Made by a program: the position numbers and the translations under genes. From positions 186,001 to 250,000 of the forward strand of contig DAINDE010000001.1 in assembly GCA_036732025.1 (NCBI GenBank): a stretch of DNA of 64,000 nucleotides, written 5' to 3'. Each line of letters begins with the position of its first letter. Within the stretch, counting starts at the first letter, position 1. The notes under the pieces were generated by a model. The model was not told the origin of the DNA. It made no database searches and saw only the letters and a program-made list of their open reading frames with translations. This stretch comes from SSSZ01 sp036732025 (GTDB lineage Bacteria > Pseudomonadota > Gammaproteobacteria > Burkholderiales > Rhodocyclaceae). Of this stretch, positions 8,428 through 16,825 are shown in pieces.

Positions 8428-8743
8428 AGTAGTCCGAGTCGGTGGCCCAGTCCCAGGGGCTGCTGGCGGTACCCACCGAATGGCCCTGCAGGGAATGCAG
8501 GTTGCTCAGGCGGAAAAGCTCGAGGACGATGGCCTCGGGGAAACCCTGCCGGTCATGGCGGGTGGTGGTGGTGAGGTCGGTGAAATAATTGTCCAATTCC
8601 GCCGACCCCCACAGCTCGACGATGCGCGCCAGGATGCGAGGGAACTGCTGCTCCAGGGCGGTGGGGTACAAGTCCGCCTTGTCCGCCAGGAGCACCAGCA
8701 GGCGCTGGCGCAGGACCGCTACGTCGAGGCTGTCGTCGGCCAT
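8411..8743 (-). CDS. Conserved hypothetical protein next to the PII gene
   Basis: I do not recognise this 110-residue protein. It has no signal peptide or membrane segment and looks soluble and helical (LRQRLLVLLADKADLYPTAL in type). The start at 8743 was chosen because it lies 16 bases after the stop of the PII gene on the same strand, so the two are likely co-transcribed. The longer upstream frame would run into the PII gene. A role linked to PII or nitrogen status is only suggested by position. Confidence 0.6.
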   Translation of the reverse strand: MADDSLDVAVLRQRLLVLLADKADLYPTALEQQFPRILARIVELWGSAELDNYFTDLTTTTRHDRQGFPEAIVLELFRLSNLHSLQGHSVGTASSPWDWATDSDYFRKGM

Positions 8744-8759
8744 GGCGCCACCCGGGAAA

Positions 8760-9098
8760 TCAGATTGCCGCCTCGCCCGTCTCGCCGGTGCGGATGCGCA
8801 CCACCTGCTCGACGGACATGACGAAGATCTTGCCGTCGCCGATCTTGCCGGTGCGCGCGGCCTTGACGATGGCGTCGATGGCGGCCTCCACCCGGTCACC
8901 GGCGACGACGATCTCGATCTTGATCTTGGGCAGGAAGTCGACCACGTACTCGGCGCCACGGTACAGCTCGGTATGGCCCTTCTGGCGGCCGAAGCCCTTC
9001 ACTTCCGTAACGGTCAGGCCGGTGACGCCGACTTCCGAAAGGCTCTCCCGCACCTCGTCCAGCTTGAACGGCTTGATGATGGCTTCGATCTTCTTCAT
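8760..9098 (-). CDS. glnK: Nitrogen regulatory PII protein
   Basis: The 112 residues are a complete PII trimer subunit. It senses ATP/ADP, 2-oxoglutarate and, through uridylylation, glutamine. The T-loop tyrosine is Tyr51 in ELYRGAEY. The B-loop TGKIGDGKIFV and the C-loop RIRTGETGEAA are intact. Whether it is GlnB or GlnK is uncertain. No amtB follows, and the neighbour is nadE, an arrangement seen for glnB/glnK in several betaproteobacteria. A purine-rich ribosome site (GAGAAGAGG) precedes ATG 9098. Confidence 0.9.
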   Translation of the reverse strand: MKKIEAIIKPFKLDEVRESLSEVGVTGLTVTEVKGFGRQKGHTELYRGAEYVVDFLPKIKIEIVVAGDRVEAAIDAIVKAARTGKIGDGKIFVMSVEQVVRIRTGETGEAAI

Positions 9099-9128
9099 GT
9101 TTTCCTCTTCTCTCTCTGGTGTTGGTAT

Positions 9129-10736
9129 TCAGAATTCTTCGCGGTAGCGATTAGTAATAGGATACCGCCAATCCTTGCCGAAGCCACGGGGGGTGATGCG
9201 GATGCCCACCGGCGCCTGGCGGCGCTTGTATTCGGCGATGCGCAACAGGCGCACGACCTTGCGCACCGCCTCCTCGGGCAGGCCGGCGGCGACGATGTCG
9301 CGCTGGCTGCGGTCTTCCTCCATGTAGGCCTTGACGATGGCGTCGAGTACCTCGTAGGGCGGCAGGGAGTCCTGGTCGGTCTGATCCGGCTTCAGCTCGG
9401 CGGAGGGCGGCCGCACGATGATGTTCTCCGGGATCACCGGCGCGATGCCGTTGCGGTAGCGGGCGAGGCGATAAACCATCGTCTTGTAGACGTCCTTGAT
9501 GACGGCAAAGCCCCCGGCCATGTCGCCGTAGAGGGTGGCGTAGCCCACCGCCATCTCCGACTTGTTGCCGGTGGTCAGCACCAGGGCGCCGGACTTGTTG
9601 GAAAGCGCCATGAGAATCATGCCGCGAATGCGGGCCTGCAGGTTTTCCTCGGTAGTATCCGCCGGTTTCCCCGCGAACTCCTTCTCCAGCATGGCGGCAA
9701 AAGTGCGCATGGCGGGCTCGATGGCGATTTCGTCATAGCGCACACCGAGGGTCCGCACCATCTCCCGGGAGTCGTCCAGGCTCATCCGGGCGGTATAGGG
9801 CGAAGGCATCATCACCGCCCGCACCTTGTCCGGCCCCAGGGCATCCACGGCGACGGCCAGGGTCAGGGCCGAATCGATGCCGCCGGAAAGCCCGATGATG
9901 GCCCCGGGGAAACCGTTCTTGCCGAGGTAGTCCCGCACCCCCAGGACCAGGGCCTGGTAGGCCTCGGCTTCCGCGGAGAGCAGCGGCGCCACCTCGCCGG
10001 AACGCAGATGGCCATCGCCGAAGGTCACCATGCCCAAGGCTTCTTCGAACTGGGGCAGGCGCATGCGCACCTGGCAGTCGGCATCCATGGCGAAGGACGC
10101 GCCGTCGAAAACCAGTTCATCCTGACCACCCACCAGGTTGCAGTAGATGGCGGGGATACCGGTGGTGGCGATGCGTTCTCCCAGCACCTGGGCCCGCAGG
10201 GCCTGCTTGCCCAGGTGGCACGGCGAAGCGTTGAGGACCAGCAGCAACTCGGCCCCGGCCTTTTTCGCCTCTTCCGCGGCGCCGGCCTCCCAGACGTCGG
10301 CACAGATGTTGAGGCCGCAGCGCACACCGCCCAGTTCGACCACGCAGGGCTCGCTGCCGGAGTCGAAATAGCGCTCCTCGTCGAAGACCTCGTAATTGGG
10401 CAGCCGGAACTTGCGGTAGGTGGCGACGCGCCGGCCGTCGGCGAGGACGGTGGCGGCGTTGTAGCGGCGCCCGTCCGCGGCCAGGGGATGGCCGACGACC
10501 AAGGCAATTCCCGGTACCTTGGCGGCCAGGACGTCCAGGGCGGCGTCGCAGGCGGCATAGAAATCTTCCCGCAGGAGGAGATCCTCCGGCGGATAGCCGC
10601 ACAGCGCCAGCTCCGGCGTGAGCAGCACGTCGGCCCCCTGGGCTCTGGCCCGGGCAGCGAGGTCGGCGATGCAGGCAGCGTTGCCCGCCAGGTCGCCGAC
10701 CACGGCGTTGAACTGGGCAACGGCGACGGTCAGCAT
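9129..10736 (-). CDS. nadE: Glutamine-dependent NAD+ synthetase
   Basis: The enzyme converts deamido-NAD to NAD using ammonia released from glutamine. The 535 residues join an N-terminal nitrilase-type glutaminase (about 1-260) to a C-terminal synthetase. The glutaminase has the Glu-Lys-Cys triad context ELALCGYPPEDL, YRKFRLPNYEVF and RCGLNICADVWE. The synthetase carries the PP-loop LSGGIDSALTL. This is the two-domain form, not the short ammonia-dependent form of E. coli. Stop to PII start is 30 bases, so it may be the first or middle gene of a ppa-nadE-glnK run. Confidence 0.95.
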   Translation of the reverse strand: MLTVAVAQFNAVVGDLAGNAACIADLAARARAQGADVLLTPELALCGYPPEDLLLREDFYAACDAALDVLAAKVPGIALVVGHPLAADGRRYNAATVLADGRRVATYRKFRLPNYEVFDEERYFDSGSEPCVVELGGVRCGLNICADVWEAGAAEEAKKAGAELLLVLNASPCHLGKQALRAQVLGERIATTGIPAIYCNLVGGQDELVFDGASFAMDADCQVRMRLPQFEEALGMVTFGDGHLRSGEVAPLLSAEAEAYQALVLGVRDYLGKNGFPGAIIGLSGGIDSALTLAVAVDALGPDKVRAVMMPSPYTARMSLDDSREMVRTLGVRYDEIAIEPAMRTFAAMLEKEFAGKPADTTEENLQARIRGMILMALSNKSGALVLTTGNKSEMAVGYATLYGDMAGGFAVIKDVYKTMVYRLARYRNGIAPVIPENIIVRPPSAELKPDQTDQDSLPPYEVLDAIVKAYMEEDRSQRDIVAAGLPEEAVRKVVRLLRIAEYKRRQAPVGIRITPRGFGKDWRYPITNRYREEF

Positions 10737-10740
10737 CGGC

Positions 10741-11289
10741 TTAGTAGGCCGGCTTATCCTTGGCGTCGTTGTAGCGGGCGACGCCTTCGAGGATTTCCTT
10801 CTTGGCCTCTTCCGGGCCGCACCAGCCGGTCACCTTGACGAACTTGCCCGGCTCCAGGTCCTTGTAATGCTCGAAAAAGTGGGAGATCTGGTCGAGCAGG
10901 ATGGACGGCATGTCGGCGTGGGTCTGCACATTGCGGTACATGGGGGTCAGCTTGTCCACGGGCACGGCCAGCAGCTTGGCGTCGGCGCCGGCTTCATCGG
11001 TCATGGCCAGCATGCCGATGGGGCGGCAGCGGACGACCACCCCCGGGGGCAGCGGAAACTGTGTGAGCACTAGGACATCCACCGGATCGCCGTCGCCGGC
11101 GATGGTGTGGGGGATGTAGCCATAGTTGCAGGGGTAGTGCATGGAGGTACCCATGAACCGGTCGACGAAGATGGCGCCGCTTTCCTTGTCCACTTCGTAC
11201 TTGATGGGGTCGGAATGGGCGGAAATCTCGATGATCACGTTGAAGTCGTTGGGGAGGGACTTCCCGGCGGGAACGTTATTGAGGGCCAT
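10741..11289 (-). CDS. ppa: Inorganic pyrophosphatase, family I
   Basis: It hydrolyses pyrophosphate in the cytoplasm and pulls biosynthetic reactions forward, including the NAD synthetase step encoded next to it. The 182 residues contain the conserved DRFMGTSMHYPCNYGYIPHT region and the metal-binding DGDPVDVLV. Length and motifs match bacterial hexameric PPases (E. coli 176). It lies 4 bases upstream of nadE on the same strand. Confidence 0.95.
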   Translation of the reverse strand: MALNNVPAGKSLPNDFNVIIEISAHSDPIKYEVDKESGAIFVDRFMGTSMHYPCNYGYIPHTIAGDGDPVDVLVLTQFPLPPGVVVRCRPIGMLAMTDEAGADAKLLAVPVDKLTPMYRNVQTHADMPSILLDQISHFFEHYKDLEPGKFVKVTGWCGPEEAKKEILEGVARYNDAKDKPAY

Positions 11290-11395
11290 GGCTATCTCTG
11301 AGTGTTGTTGGCAAAGGGTAGTGATTATACCGCGAGCACCCCTGCCCCCGGCGAGTTGAACTCGGAGGCCGGCGGTGCCGAGTGGGTCGGCGCTA

Positions 11396-11436
11396 TTGAC
11401 ATTCGATTCTCAATAATTAGAATGCGAATTATTCTC
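11396..11436 (+). promoter_or_regulatory. Promoter with overlapping Fur-like box before hemP
   Basis: TTGACA (11396-11401) and TAGAAT (11418-11423) form a near-consensus sigma-70 promoter with a 16-base spacer. An AT-rich inverted repeat AATAATT (11412-11418) / AATTATT (11427-11433) overlaps the -10, in the position expected for a Fur repressor. The genes that follow (hemP, tonB, exbBD) are classic Fur targets, which supports the reading. Confidence 0.7.
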
Positions 11437-11457
11437 GTTTCTATTCGTTGCCAGCCC

Positions 11458-11631
11458 ATGGAACCCAAATCGCCCCCCGCGCCCCCGCCGGCCGCCCCGG
11501 CTCCGGTCTCCACCCCACGGGTGGACAGCCAGGATCTCCTCCGCGGCCACACCGCCATCGAAATAGGCCATGCCGGACAACGCTATCTGTTGCGGGTGAC
11601 CCGCGAAAACAAGCTCATCCTCACCAAGTAA
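11458..11631 (+). CDS. hemP: Hemin uptake protein HemP family
   Basis: This 57-residue protein has a Pro-rich start and the family core LLRGHTAIEIGHAGQRYLLR followed by ENKLILTK. HemP proteins are small, iron-repressed and usually lie beside haem or siderophore uptake genes; in Burkholderia and related genera HemP acts as a positive factor for haem uptake. The start at 11458 follows directly after the Fur-like promoter. No TonB-dependent receptor gene is present beside it. Confidence 0.85.
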   Translation: MEPKSPPAPPPAAPAPVSTPRVDSQDLLRGHTAIEIGHAGQRYLLRVTRENKLILTK

Positions 11632-11734
11632 CCACCGGACATCGCCCCGCACTCTCGCTTCCCGCAGCCAGCCAGCGCCTCGCCAGCAAGCCAAGGGTTT
11701 TTTCAGGCTGGCCGGGAGCACCTGAAAGATCGCC

Positions 11735-12370
11735 ATGAATTACGCCCTCTCCCGACCTTCCCCCGGCCAGCGCAGCGGCCTGCTCGGCATCGTCGTCGGC
11801 GCCCACGTGGGCCTGGTCCTGCTGGTGGTGGCAGCGAAGAGCGTTGCCCCCCAGATCGCCGAAATCCCCCTGCTGGTCGATCTGGTCGAGCCGAAGGCGG
11901 AACAGCCCAGGCCGCCGGAGGCGAAGCCCCTCCCCGTGGCCAAGCCTCAGCCGGTCCGCCCGCAACCGGTGCCCAGCCAGCTCCAGCCGGTGCTGGAGAC
12001 GACGGCCAGCACCGAGCCTGCGCCCGCCGCGCCCGCTGCCCCGCCGACGGAAGCACGGCCGGCCCCCGTCGCCGCCGAGCCGGCCGTCGTCCAGGCGCGG
12101 TTCGACGCCGACTACCTGAAGAACCCGGCGCCGCCCTACCCGCCCCTGTCCCGCCGCCTGGGGGAGGAAGGCAAGGTGACGCTGCGCGTGTCGGTCAACC
12201 CCCAGGGAACCGCCGACAGCGTCGAGATCAAGGCCTCTTCCGGCAGCCCGCGCCTGGACGAGGCGGCGCAGAACACGGTGCGCCACTGGAAATTCATTCC
12301 CGCCAAGCGAGGCGACACCCCGGTCCTGAGCTGGGTCCTGGTTCCCATCATTTTCAAACTGGAGCATTAA
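11735..12370 (+). CDS. tonB: Energy transducer TonB
   Basis: TonB spans the periplasm and passes proton-motive energy to outer-membrane receptors. The 211 residues show one N-terminal membrane anchor (about 16-38), a long Pro/Lys/Glu/Ala-rich stretch (about 50-115) and a C-terminal TonB domain. The domain contains YPPLSRRLGEEGKVTLRVSV in type and SSGSPRLDEAAQNTV. exbB follows after 1 base. The operon order hemP-tonB-exbB-exbD fits Fur control. Confidence 0.92.
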   Translation: MNYALSRPSPGQRSGLLGIVVGAHVGLVLLVVAAKSVAPQIAEIPLLVDLVEPKAEQPRPPEAKPLPVAKPQPVRPQPVPSQLQPVLETTASTEPAPAAPAAPPTEARPAPVAAEPAVVQARFDADYLKNPAPPYPPLSRRLGEEGKVTLRVSVNPQGTADSVEIKASSGSPRLDEAAQNTVRHWKFIPAKRGDTPVLSWVLVPIIFKLEH

Positions 12371-12371
12371 C

Positions 12372-13106
12372 ATGCAGGAAAACTCCTTCGGCCTCGCCCA
12401 CCTGTGGGCCAGCGGCGACGCCGTCTCCCACGCCGTGGCCCTCATTCTTGCCGCCATGTCCGTGGCCAGCTGGTATCTGATCCTGGCCAAGGCCTGGGAC
12501 TGGTGGCGGATGCGCCGGGCGGCCCGGGCCGTCGCCGCCTTCTGGTCCGCCGCCAGCATCGGCGAGGGCATCGATCGCCTGCGCCGGGGCGGGGAAGACA
12601 GCCCCTACGCCCAGCTCGCGGTCCAGGCCAACGGTTGCAACGACGACTGCGAGAACGCCGCCGGCCGTCTGGCTTCCCGCTTTGATCCCGCCGAACAGAT
12701 GGAGCGGGCTCTCCGCCAGCAGTTGTCCTGCACCCAGGCGACCATGGAGAACGGCCTCACCCTGCTCGCCACCACCGGCGCCACGGCGCCCTTCGTCGGC
12801 CTCTTCGGCACCGTCTGGGGCATCTACCATGCCCTGCTGGCCATTGGCCTTTCCGGCCAGGCCGCCCTGGAAAAGGTGGCCGGTCCGGTCGGCGAAGCCC
12901 TCATCATGACCGCCGCCGGCCTGGGCGTGGCGCTACCCGCCGTCTTCGCCTACAACGCCTTCGCCCGGGCCAACCGGGTGTTGCTGGCCGACCTCGACGC
13001 CTTCGCCCACGACCTGCACGCCTTCTTCACCGTCGGCAAGCCCTTCGCCGCCAACAGCGCCCAGATCCACCCCATGCGCGCCCGCGCCGCCGCGGAGGCC
13101 GCCTAA
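12372..13106 (+). CDS. exbB: Biopolymer transport protein ExbB
   Basis: ExbB is the pentameric inner-membrane scaffold of the TonB motor. The 244 residues show three membrane segments: one near residues 15-38 and a pair in the C-terminal half (TTGATAPFVGLFGTVWGIYH region and GLGVALPAVFAYN). The TGATAPFVGLFGTVWG signature is conserved across the ExbB/MotA/TolQ family. Its stop codon abuts the exbD start with no gap. Confidence 0.93.
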   Translation: MQENSFGLAHLWASGDAVSHAVALILAAMSVASWYLILAKAWDWWRMRRAARAVAAFWSAASIGEGIDRLRRGGEDSPYAQLAVQANGCNDDCENAAGRLASRFDPAEQMERALRQQLSCTQATMENGLTLLATTGATAPFVGLFGTVWGIYHALLAIGLSGQAALEKVAGPVGEALIMTAAGLGVALPAVFAYNAFARANRVLLADLDAFAHDLHAFFTVGKPFAANSAQIHPMRARAAAEAA

Positions 13107-13532
13107 ATGGCCATGGGACACCTGACGCCGGGGGCCAACACCGCCCCCATGGCGGAGATCAACACCACGCCCCTGGTGGACGTGATGCTGGTGCTCCTCA
13201 TCATCTTCATCATCACCGCCCCGCTGATGACCCATTCGGTGAAGGTGGACCTGCCCCGGGCTTCCAGCGTCCCGACGCCGGAAAAGCCCATGACCCTGCA
13301 GGTGTCCATCGATGCCGACAACCGGGTGTTCGTCGGCAGCGAGGCGATCGAGCCCGCCGACCTGGAAAGCCGCTTCCGCGAGGCGGTGGCCAAGGACGCC
13401 AACGCCGAACTGCACCTCAAGGCCGACCGCGCCACCCGCTATGAACGCGTCGCCGAAACCATGAGTGCTGCCCGCCGGGCGGGGCTCGCCAGGATCGGCT
13501 TCGTCACCCAGCCCGGCGAAGCCGGGAAATAG
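13107..13532 (+). CDS. exbD: Biopolymer transport protein ExbD
   Basis: ExbD sits inside the ExbB pore and supplies the protonatable aspartate. The 141 residues have an N-terminal cytoplasmic start with MAEINTTPLVDVMLVLLIIF, where the Asp in PLVDVML lies at the start of the single membrane helix. A periplasmic domain follows. Immediate coupling with exbB is expected. The next gene, ftrA, begins 88 bases on without a terminator in between, so read-through is plausible. Confidence 0.93.
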   Translation: MAMGHLTPGANTAPMAEINTTPLVDVMLVLLIIFIITAPLMTHSVKVDLPRASSVPTPEKPMTLQVSIDADNRVFVGSEAIEPADLESRFREAVAKDANAELHLKADRATRYERVAETMSAARRAGLARIGFVTQPGEAGK

Positions 13533-13620
13533 ATTTCACCAACGATTCAACCCGCTCATGTCCCCCTCAAGCCAGCCAGCCGCCGGGCAAGCCAGCCAGA
13601 GACTTCAAGGAGGTAATTCC

Positions 13621-14166
13621 ATGCTGTCCCTCAAGAAAGCCGTCTCCGTACTCGCCCTCTCCGCTGCCCTGGCGACCCCTGCCCTGGCCCTCGAATATCC
13701 CATCGGCGTGCCCCAGCACAAGGCCGGCATGGAGATCGCCGCCGTCTACCTGCAGCCCATCGAAATGGAGCCGGAAGGCATGATGAGGAAGGTGTCCGAG
13801 TCCGACATCCACATCGAGGCCGACATCCACGCCCTGGCCAACAACCCCAACGGCTTCGAGGAAGGCGCCTGGATCCCCTACCTGCTGGTCAAGTACGAGG
13901 TCTCCAAGATCGGCGGCGACTACAAGGTGGCCGGCGATTTCATGCCCATGGTGGCCAACGACGGTCCCCACTACGGCGAAAACATCAAGCTCGCCGGCCC
14001 CGGCAAGTACAAGGTGAAATACACCATCCTGCCGCCCTCCGAGAACAAGCACGCCCATTTCGGCCGCCACACCGATCGCGCCACCGGCGTCCGCCCCTGG
14101 TTCAAGCCCTTCGAGGTCGAATACGAATTCACCTACGTCGGCATCGGCAAGAAAGGCGGCTACTGA
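13621..14166 (+). CDS. ftrA: Periplasmic iron-binding protein, P19/Tp34 family (FtrA)
   Basis: This protein binds iron (with copper in some homologues) in the periplasm and feeds an FTR1-type permease. The 181 residues start with a signal peptide cut after ALA. The mature protein keeps the family's metal ligand regions: the Met/Glu-rich QPIEMEPEGMM, HIEADIHA with two His, and HAHFGRH near residue 153. Homologues are Campylobacter P19, E. coli FetP and Bordetella FtrA. The start at 13621 has a strong ribosome site (AAGGAGGT). The ftrB, ftrC and ftrD genes follow after one porin gene. Confidence 0.88.
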   Translation: MLSLKKAVSVLALSAALATPALALEYPIGVPQHKAGMEIAAVYLQPIEMEPEGMMRKVSESDIHIEADIHALANNPNGFEEGAWIPYLLVKYEVSKIGGDYKVAGDFMPMVANDGPHYGENIKLAGPGKYKVKYTILPPSENKHAHFGRHTDRATGVRPWFKPFEVEYEFTYVGIGKKGGY

Positions 14167-14168
14167 TC

Positions 14169-15641
14169 ATGAAACCAGCCAAGATCACCGCTGCGCTCGT
14201 CGCGGCGGGGCTGGCCCTGCCCGCCCTGGCCGCCGGCGCCGACGCCGCCCTGCTGGAAAAACTCGCCGCCCGTCTGGAAAAGCTGGAGGCCAGGAACGCC
14301 GAGCTGGAAAAGGAAGTGAAGTCCCTCAAGGCCGAGAACGAAAAGGTGGCCCAGGGTCTCGACAGCGACCGCATCTCCCAGTACGAGCCGGAAATCACCG
14401 CCCGCCTCAAGGCGGTCGAGAAGGACGCCCTGGACATGAAGAAGGCGACCAAGAAGATCGACGCCCTGGACGGCGTCAAGGTCGGCGCCAACCTCACCAC
14501 CGTGGCCCAGAAGCCCTGGGGCCTGCCCAAGGGCACCGCCGACGCCACCAGCGAACTCAACTACCGGGCCGACGTGACCGTTGAGTTGCCCCTGGACCCC
14601 ATCGGCGACATCGAGCAGAAACTGTTTGCCCACTTCCGCATGGGCCAGGGCCTGGGGCTGAACTCGGCCTTCGGCAACCTCGGCCATTTCGCCAGCGCCC
14701 CCAACGCGGTGGCTTTCCGGGCCAGCGGTTCCAATCCCGACGACTCCGTGGCCATCCTCGGCCAGGCCTGGTACCAGGCCGCCATTCCCCTGCCCTTCGG
14801 CGGTTTCAAGCCCTATTCCCGGGAGACCCTGGAACTGACCTTCGGCAAGATGGACATCTTCGGTTTCTTCGACCAGAACGCGGCGGCCGGCGACGAGGCC
14901 CGCCAGTTCCTCAATTCTGTCTTCGTTCATAACCCGCTTCTCGACGCCGGCGGCGAGGTGGGCGTCGACGCCAACGGCTTCCAGCCCGGCTTCATCGCCG
15001 CCTATGTGAACAACACCAACAAGGCCGAGCCCTGGCGCCTTTCCCTGGGCGTCTTCGGCTCCGGCGACCGCGGTTCCAACTACCAGCGCAGCCTGGCTTC
15101 GCCCCTGATCATGGCCCAGGCGGAAAAGCAGTTGAAGCTCTTCGGCGGCCTCAATGGCAATTACCGCGTCTACACCTGGCATCGCAGCAAGGCTTCGGAC
15201 TTCGACGGCACCACGGCCAAGCACACCGGCCTGGGCGTCTCCGTCGACCAGCGGGTCGGCGACGGCATCAACCTCTTCGCCCGCTACGGCAAGATGCTCC
15301 ACGGCGACCTGCCCTTCAACCAGGCCCTGGCCGTCGGTGCCGAACTGGGCGGCAGCTACTGGGGACGCGGCGCCGACGCCATCGGCATTGGCGGGAGCTG
15401 GCTGAAGGCCAGCGGCGCCTACCGCAGCGCGGGCGGCAGCGGCGACATCGACGGCGACGGCATTGCCGACTTCAGTTTCGTGCCCTCCGGGGCGGAAAAG
15501 GTCGCCGAACTCTACTACCGCTTCCGCGTCTCGCCCCAGTTCGAGCTGACCCCCGACCTGCAGTGGATCGGTCGCCCGGCCGCCAACCCCGACGCCCGCT
15601 CCGCCCGTGTCATCGGGCTGCGGGCCAACATGAGCTTCTAA
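14169..15641 (+). CDS. Porin with N-terminal coiled coil, inside the ftr operon
   Basis: The 490 residues begin with a signal peptide (cut after LAAGA). A strong coiled coil follows (about 28-70, LLEKLAARLEKLEARNAELE), as in S-layer-like anchor regions of several outer-membrane porins. A long beta-barrel-like region ends in GLRANMSF with the terminal Phe typical of outer-membrane barrels. The family looks OprB-like or carbohydrate-porin-like, but the substrate is unknown. It starts 2 bases after ftrA and lies 11 bases before ftrB, so it is part of the ferrous iron operon. I infer that it lets iron or an iron complex cross the outer membrane. Confidence 0.8.
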   Translation: MKPAKITAALVAAGLALPALAAGADAALLEKLAARLEKLEARNAELEKEVKSLKAENEKVAQGLDSDRISQYEPEITARLKAVEKDALDMKKATKKIDALDGVKVGANLTTVAQKPWGLPKGTADATSELNYRADVTVELPLDPIGDIEQKLFAHFRMGQGLGLNSAFGNLGHFASAPNAVAFRASGSNPDDSVAILGQAWYQAAIPLPFGGFKPYSRETLELTFGKMDIFGFFDQNAAAGDEARQFLNSVFVHNPLLDAGGEVGVDANGFQPGFIAAYVNNTNKAEPWRLSLGVFGSGDRGSNYQRSLASPLIMAQAEKQLKLFGGLNGNYRVYTWHRSKASDFDGTTAKHTGLGVSVDQRVGDGINLFARYGKMLHGDLPFNQALAVGAELGGSYWGRGADAIGIGGSWLKASGAYRSAGGSGDIDGDGIADFSFVPSGAEKVAELYYRFRVSPQFELTPDLQWIGRPAANPDARSARVIGLRANMSF

Positions 15642-15652
15642 GGAAATCCGCC

Positions 15653-16009
15653 ATGCCGTCCTCCCTCGACGCCCTCTCCCGGCCACACCTGGCCGGCCTG
15701 TTCCTCGCCCTGGCTCTCGTCTCTCCCGCCTGCCTGGCCGACGACATGCCGACCTACCAGTTGACCATCAAGGGAGGACGGCTATTCCCGGAAACCCTGG
15801 AAGTTCCCGCCAACACCAAGTTCCGCCTGCAGGTGAAGAACGAGGGCCCGGGGGCGGCGGAATTCGAGAGCACGGAACTGAAGAAGGAAAAGGTTCTCGC
15901 CCCCGGGGTCAGCAGCAACGTCATTTTCCAGCCCCTGAAGCCGGGCACCTACCGCTTCTTCGACGAGTTCCACCTGGATACGGCCCAGGGCCGCATCGTC
16001 GCCAAGTGA
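15653..16009 (+). CDS. ftrB: Cupredoxin-like periplasmic protein (FtrB)
   Basis: This 118-residue exported protein has a signal peptide ending near ACLADD and a cupredoxin-like domain. In Bordetella FtrB is thought to oxidise ferrous iron before transport by FtrC. The usual cupredoxin His/Cys/Met ligand set is not obvious; only one late His (FDEFHLD) and no Cys remain in the mature part. It starts at ATG 15653 after AAGGAAATCC, and lies 9 bases before ftrC. Confidence 0.8.
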   Translation: MPSSLDALSRPHLAGLFLALALVSPACLADDMPTYQLTIKGGRLFPETLEVPANTKFRLQVKNEGPGAAEFESTELKKEKVLAPGVSSNVIFQPLKPGTYRFFDEFHLDTAQGRIVAK

Positions 16010-16018
16010 GGAAAAGCC

Positions 16019-16825
16019 ATGGGTAACGCCTTGTTCGTGGTCTGGCGGGAAAGCCTGGAGGCCTTCCTCATCGCCGGCATCCTCTACGCCTGGCTCAAGG
16101 CCAACGACGACAACGGCGGCGGGCGCCGCGCCCTCTTCGCCGGTCTGGCCGCCGGCGCCGGCCTGGCCGTCGCGCTCGGCTGGGCGCTCCTCTTCGTCCA
16201 GGACGAACTCACCGGCACCGCCCTCGAGGCGTTCCAGATCGCCACCCTGGTCGTGGCTTCCGGGCTGATCACCCAGATGGTCCTGTGGATGAAGAAGCAT
16301 GGCCGCGAAATGAAGGCCCGGCTCCACGCCGAGCTGGCAGCGGCCTCCCGCCGCTCCGGCCACCTCGGCATCGCCGTCGTCGCCGCCCTGGCCGTGGCAC
16401 GGGAGGGCGCCGAAACGGTCATCTTCCTCTATGGCCTCGCCCAGGAGGGCGATTTCGCCGGGCTCATGGTCGGCGCCTCGGTCGGCCTCGCCGCCGCCGC
16501 GGCCACCGCCTGGATCGCGGCCCGGGGCCTGGCCCGCCTCAACATCGGGCTGTTGCTTCGCCTGTCCTCTATCCTCCTGCTGATCCTCGCTTCCGCCCTG
16601 CTGGTCAGCGCCGTGGACCGGCTCATCGGCGCCGGCTGGCTGCCGCCGCTCCTCGACCCGGTGTGGGACAGCTCGGCACTGCTCGACGACACCACCACCG
16701 GCGGCAAGATCTTCGCCGATTTTTCCGGCTACCGCGCCCGGCCGGCCCTGACCGACCTGCTGGCCTATGCCGCCTACTGGGCCGGCGTGATCCTTCTCGA
16801 CCGGCGGGCCAGCCGCCATGGCTGA
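16019..16825 (+). CDS. ftrC: FTR1-family iron permease (FtrC)
   Basis: This inner-membrane permease is related to yeast Ftr1 and E. coli EfeU and carries iron after oxidation in the periplasm. The 268 residues contain about seven membrane segments. Both REXXE iron-binding motifs are present: RESLE at 10-14 and REGAE at 128-132. The 3' end overlaps ftrD by 8 bases, so translation is coupled. Confidence 0.93.
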   Translation: MGNALFVVWRESLEAFLIAGILYAWLKANDDNGGGRRALFAGLAAGAGLAVALGWALLFVQDELTGTALEAFQIATLVVASGLITQMVLWMKKHGREMKARLHAELAAASRRSGHLGIAVVAALAVAREGAETVIFLYGLAQEGDFAGLMVGASVGLAAAAATAWIAARGLARLNIGLLLRLSSILLLILASALLVSAVDRLIGAGWLPPLLDPVWDSSALLDDTTTGGKIFADFSGYRARPALTDLLAYAAYWAGVILLDRRASRHG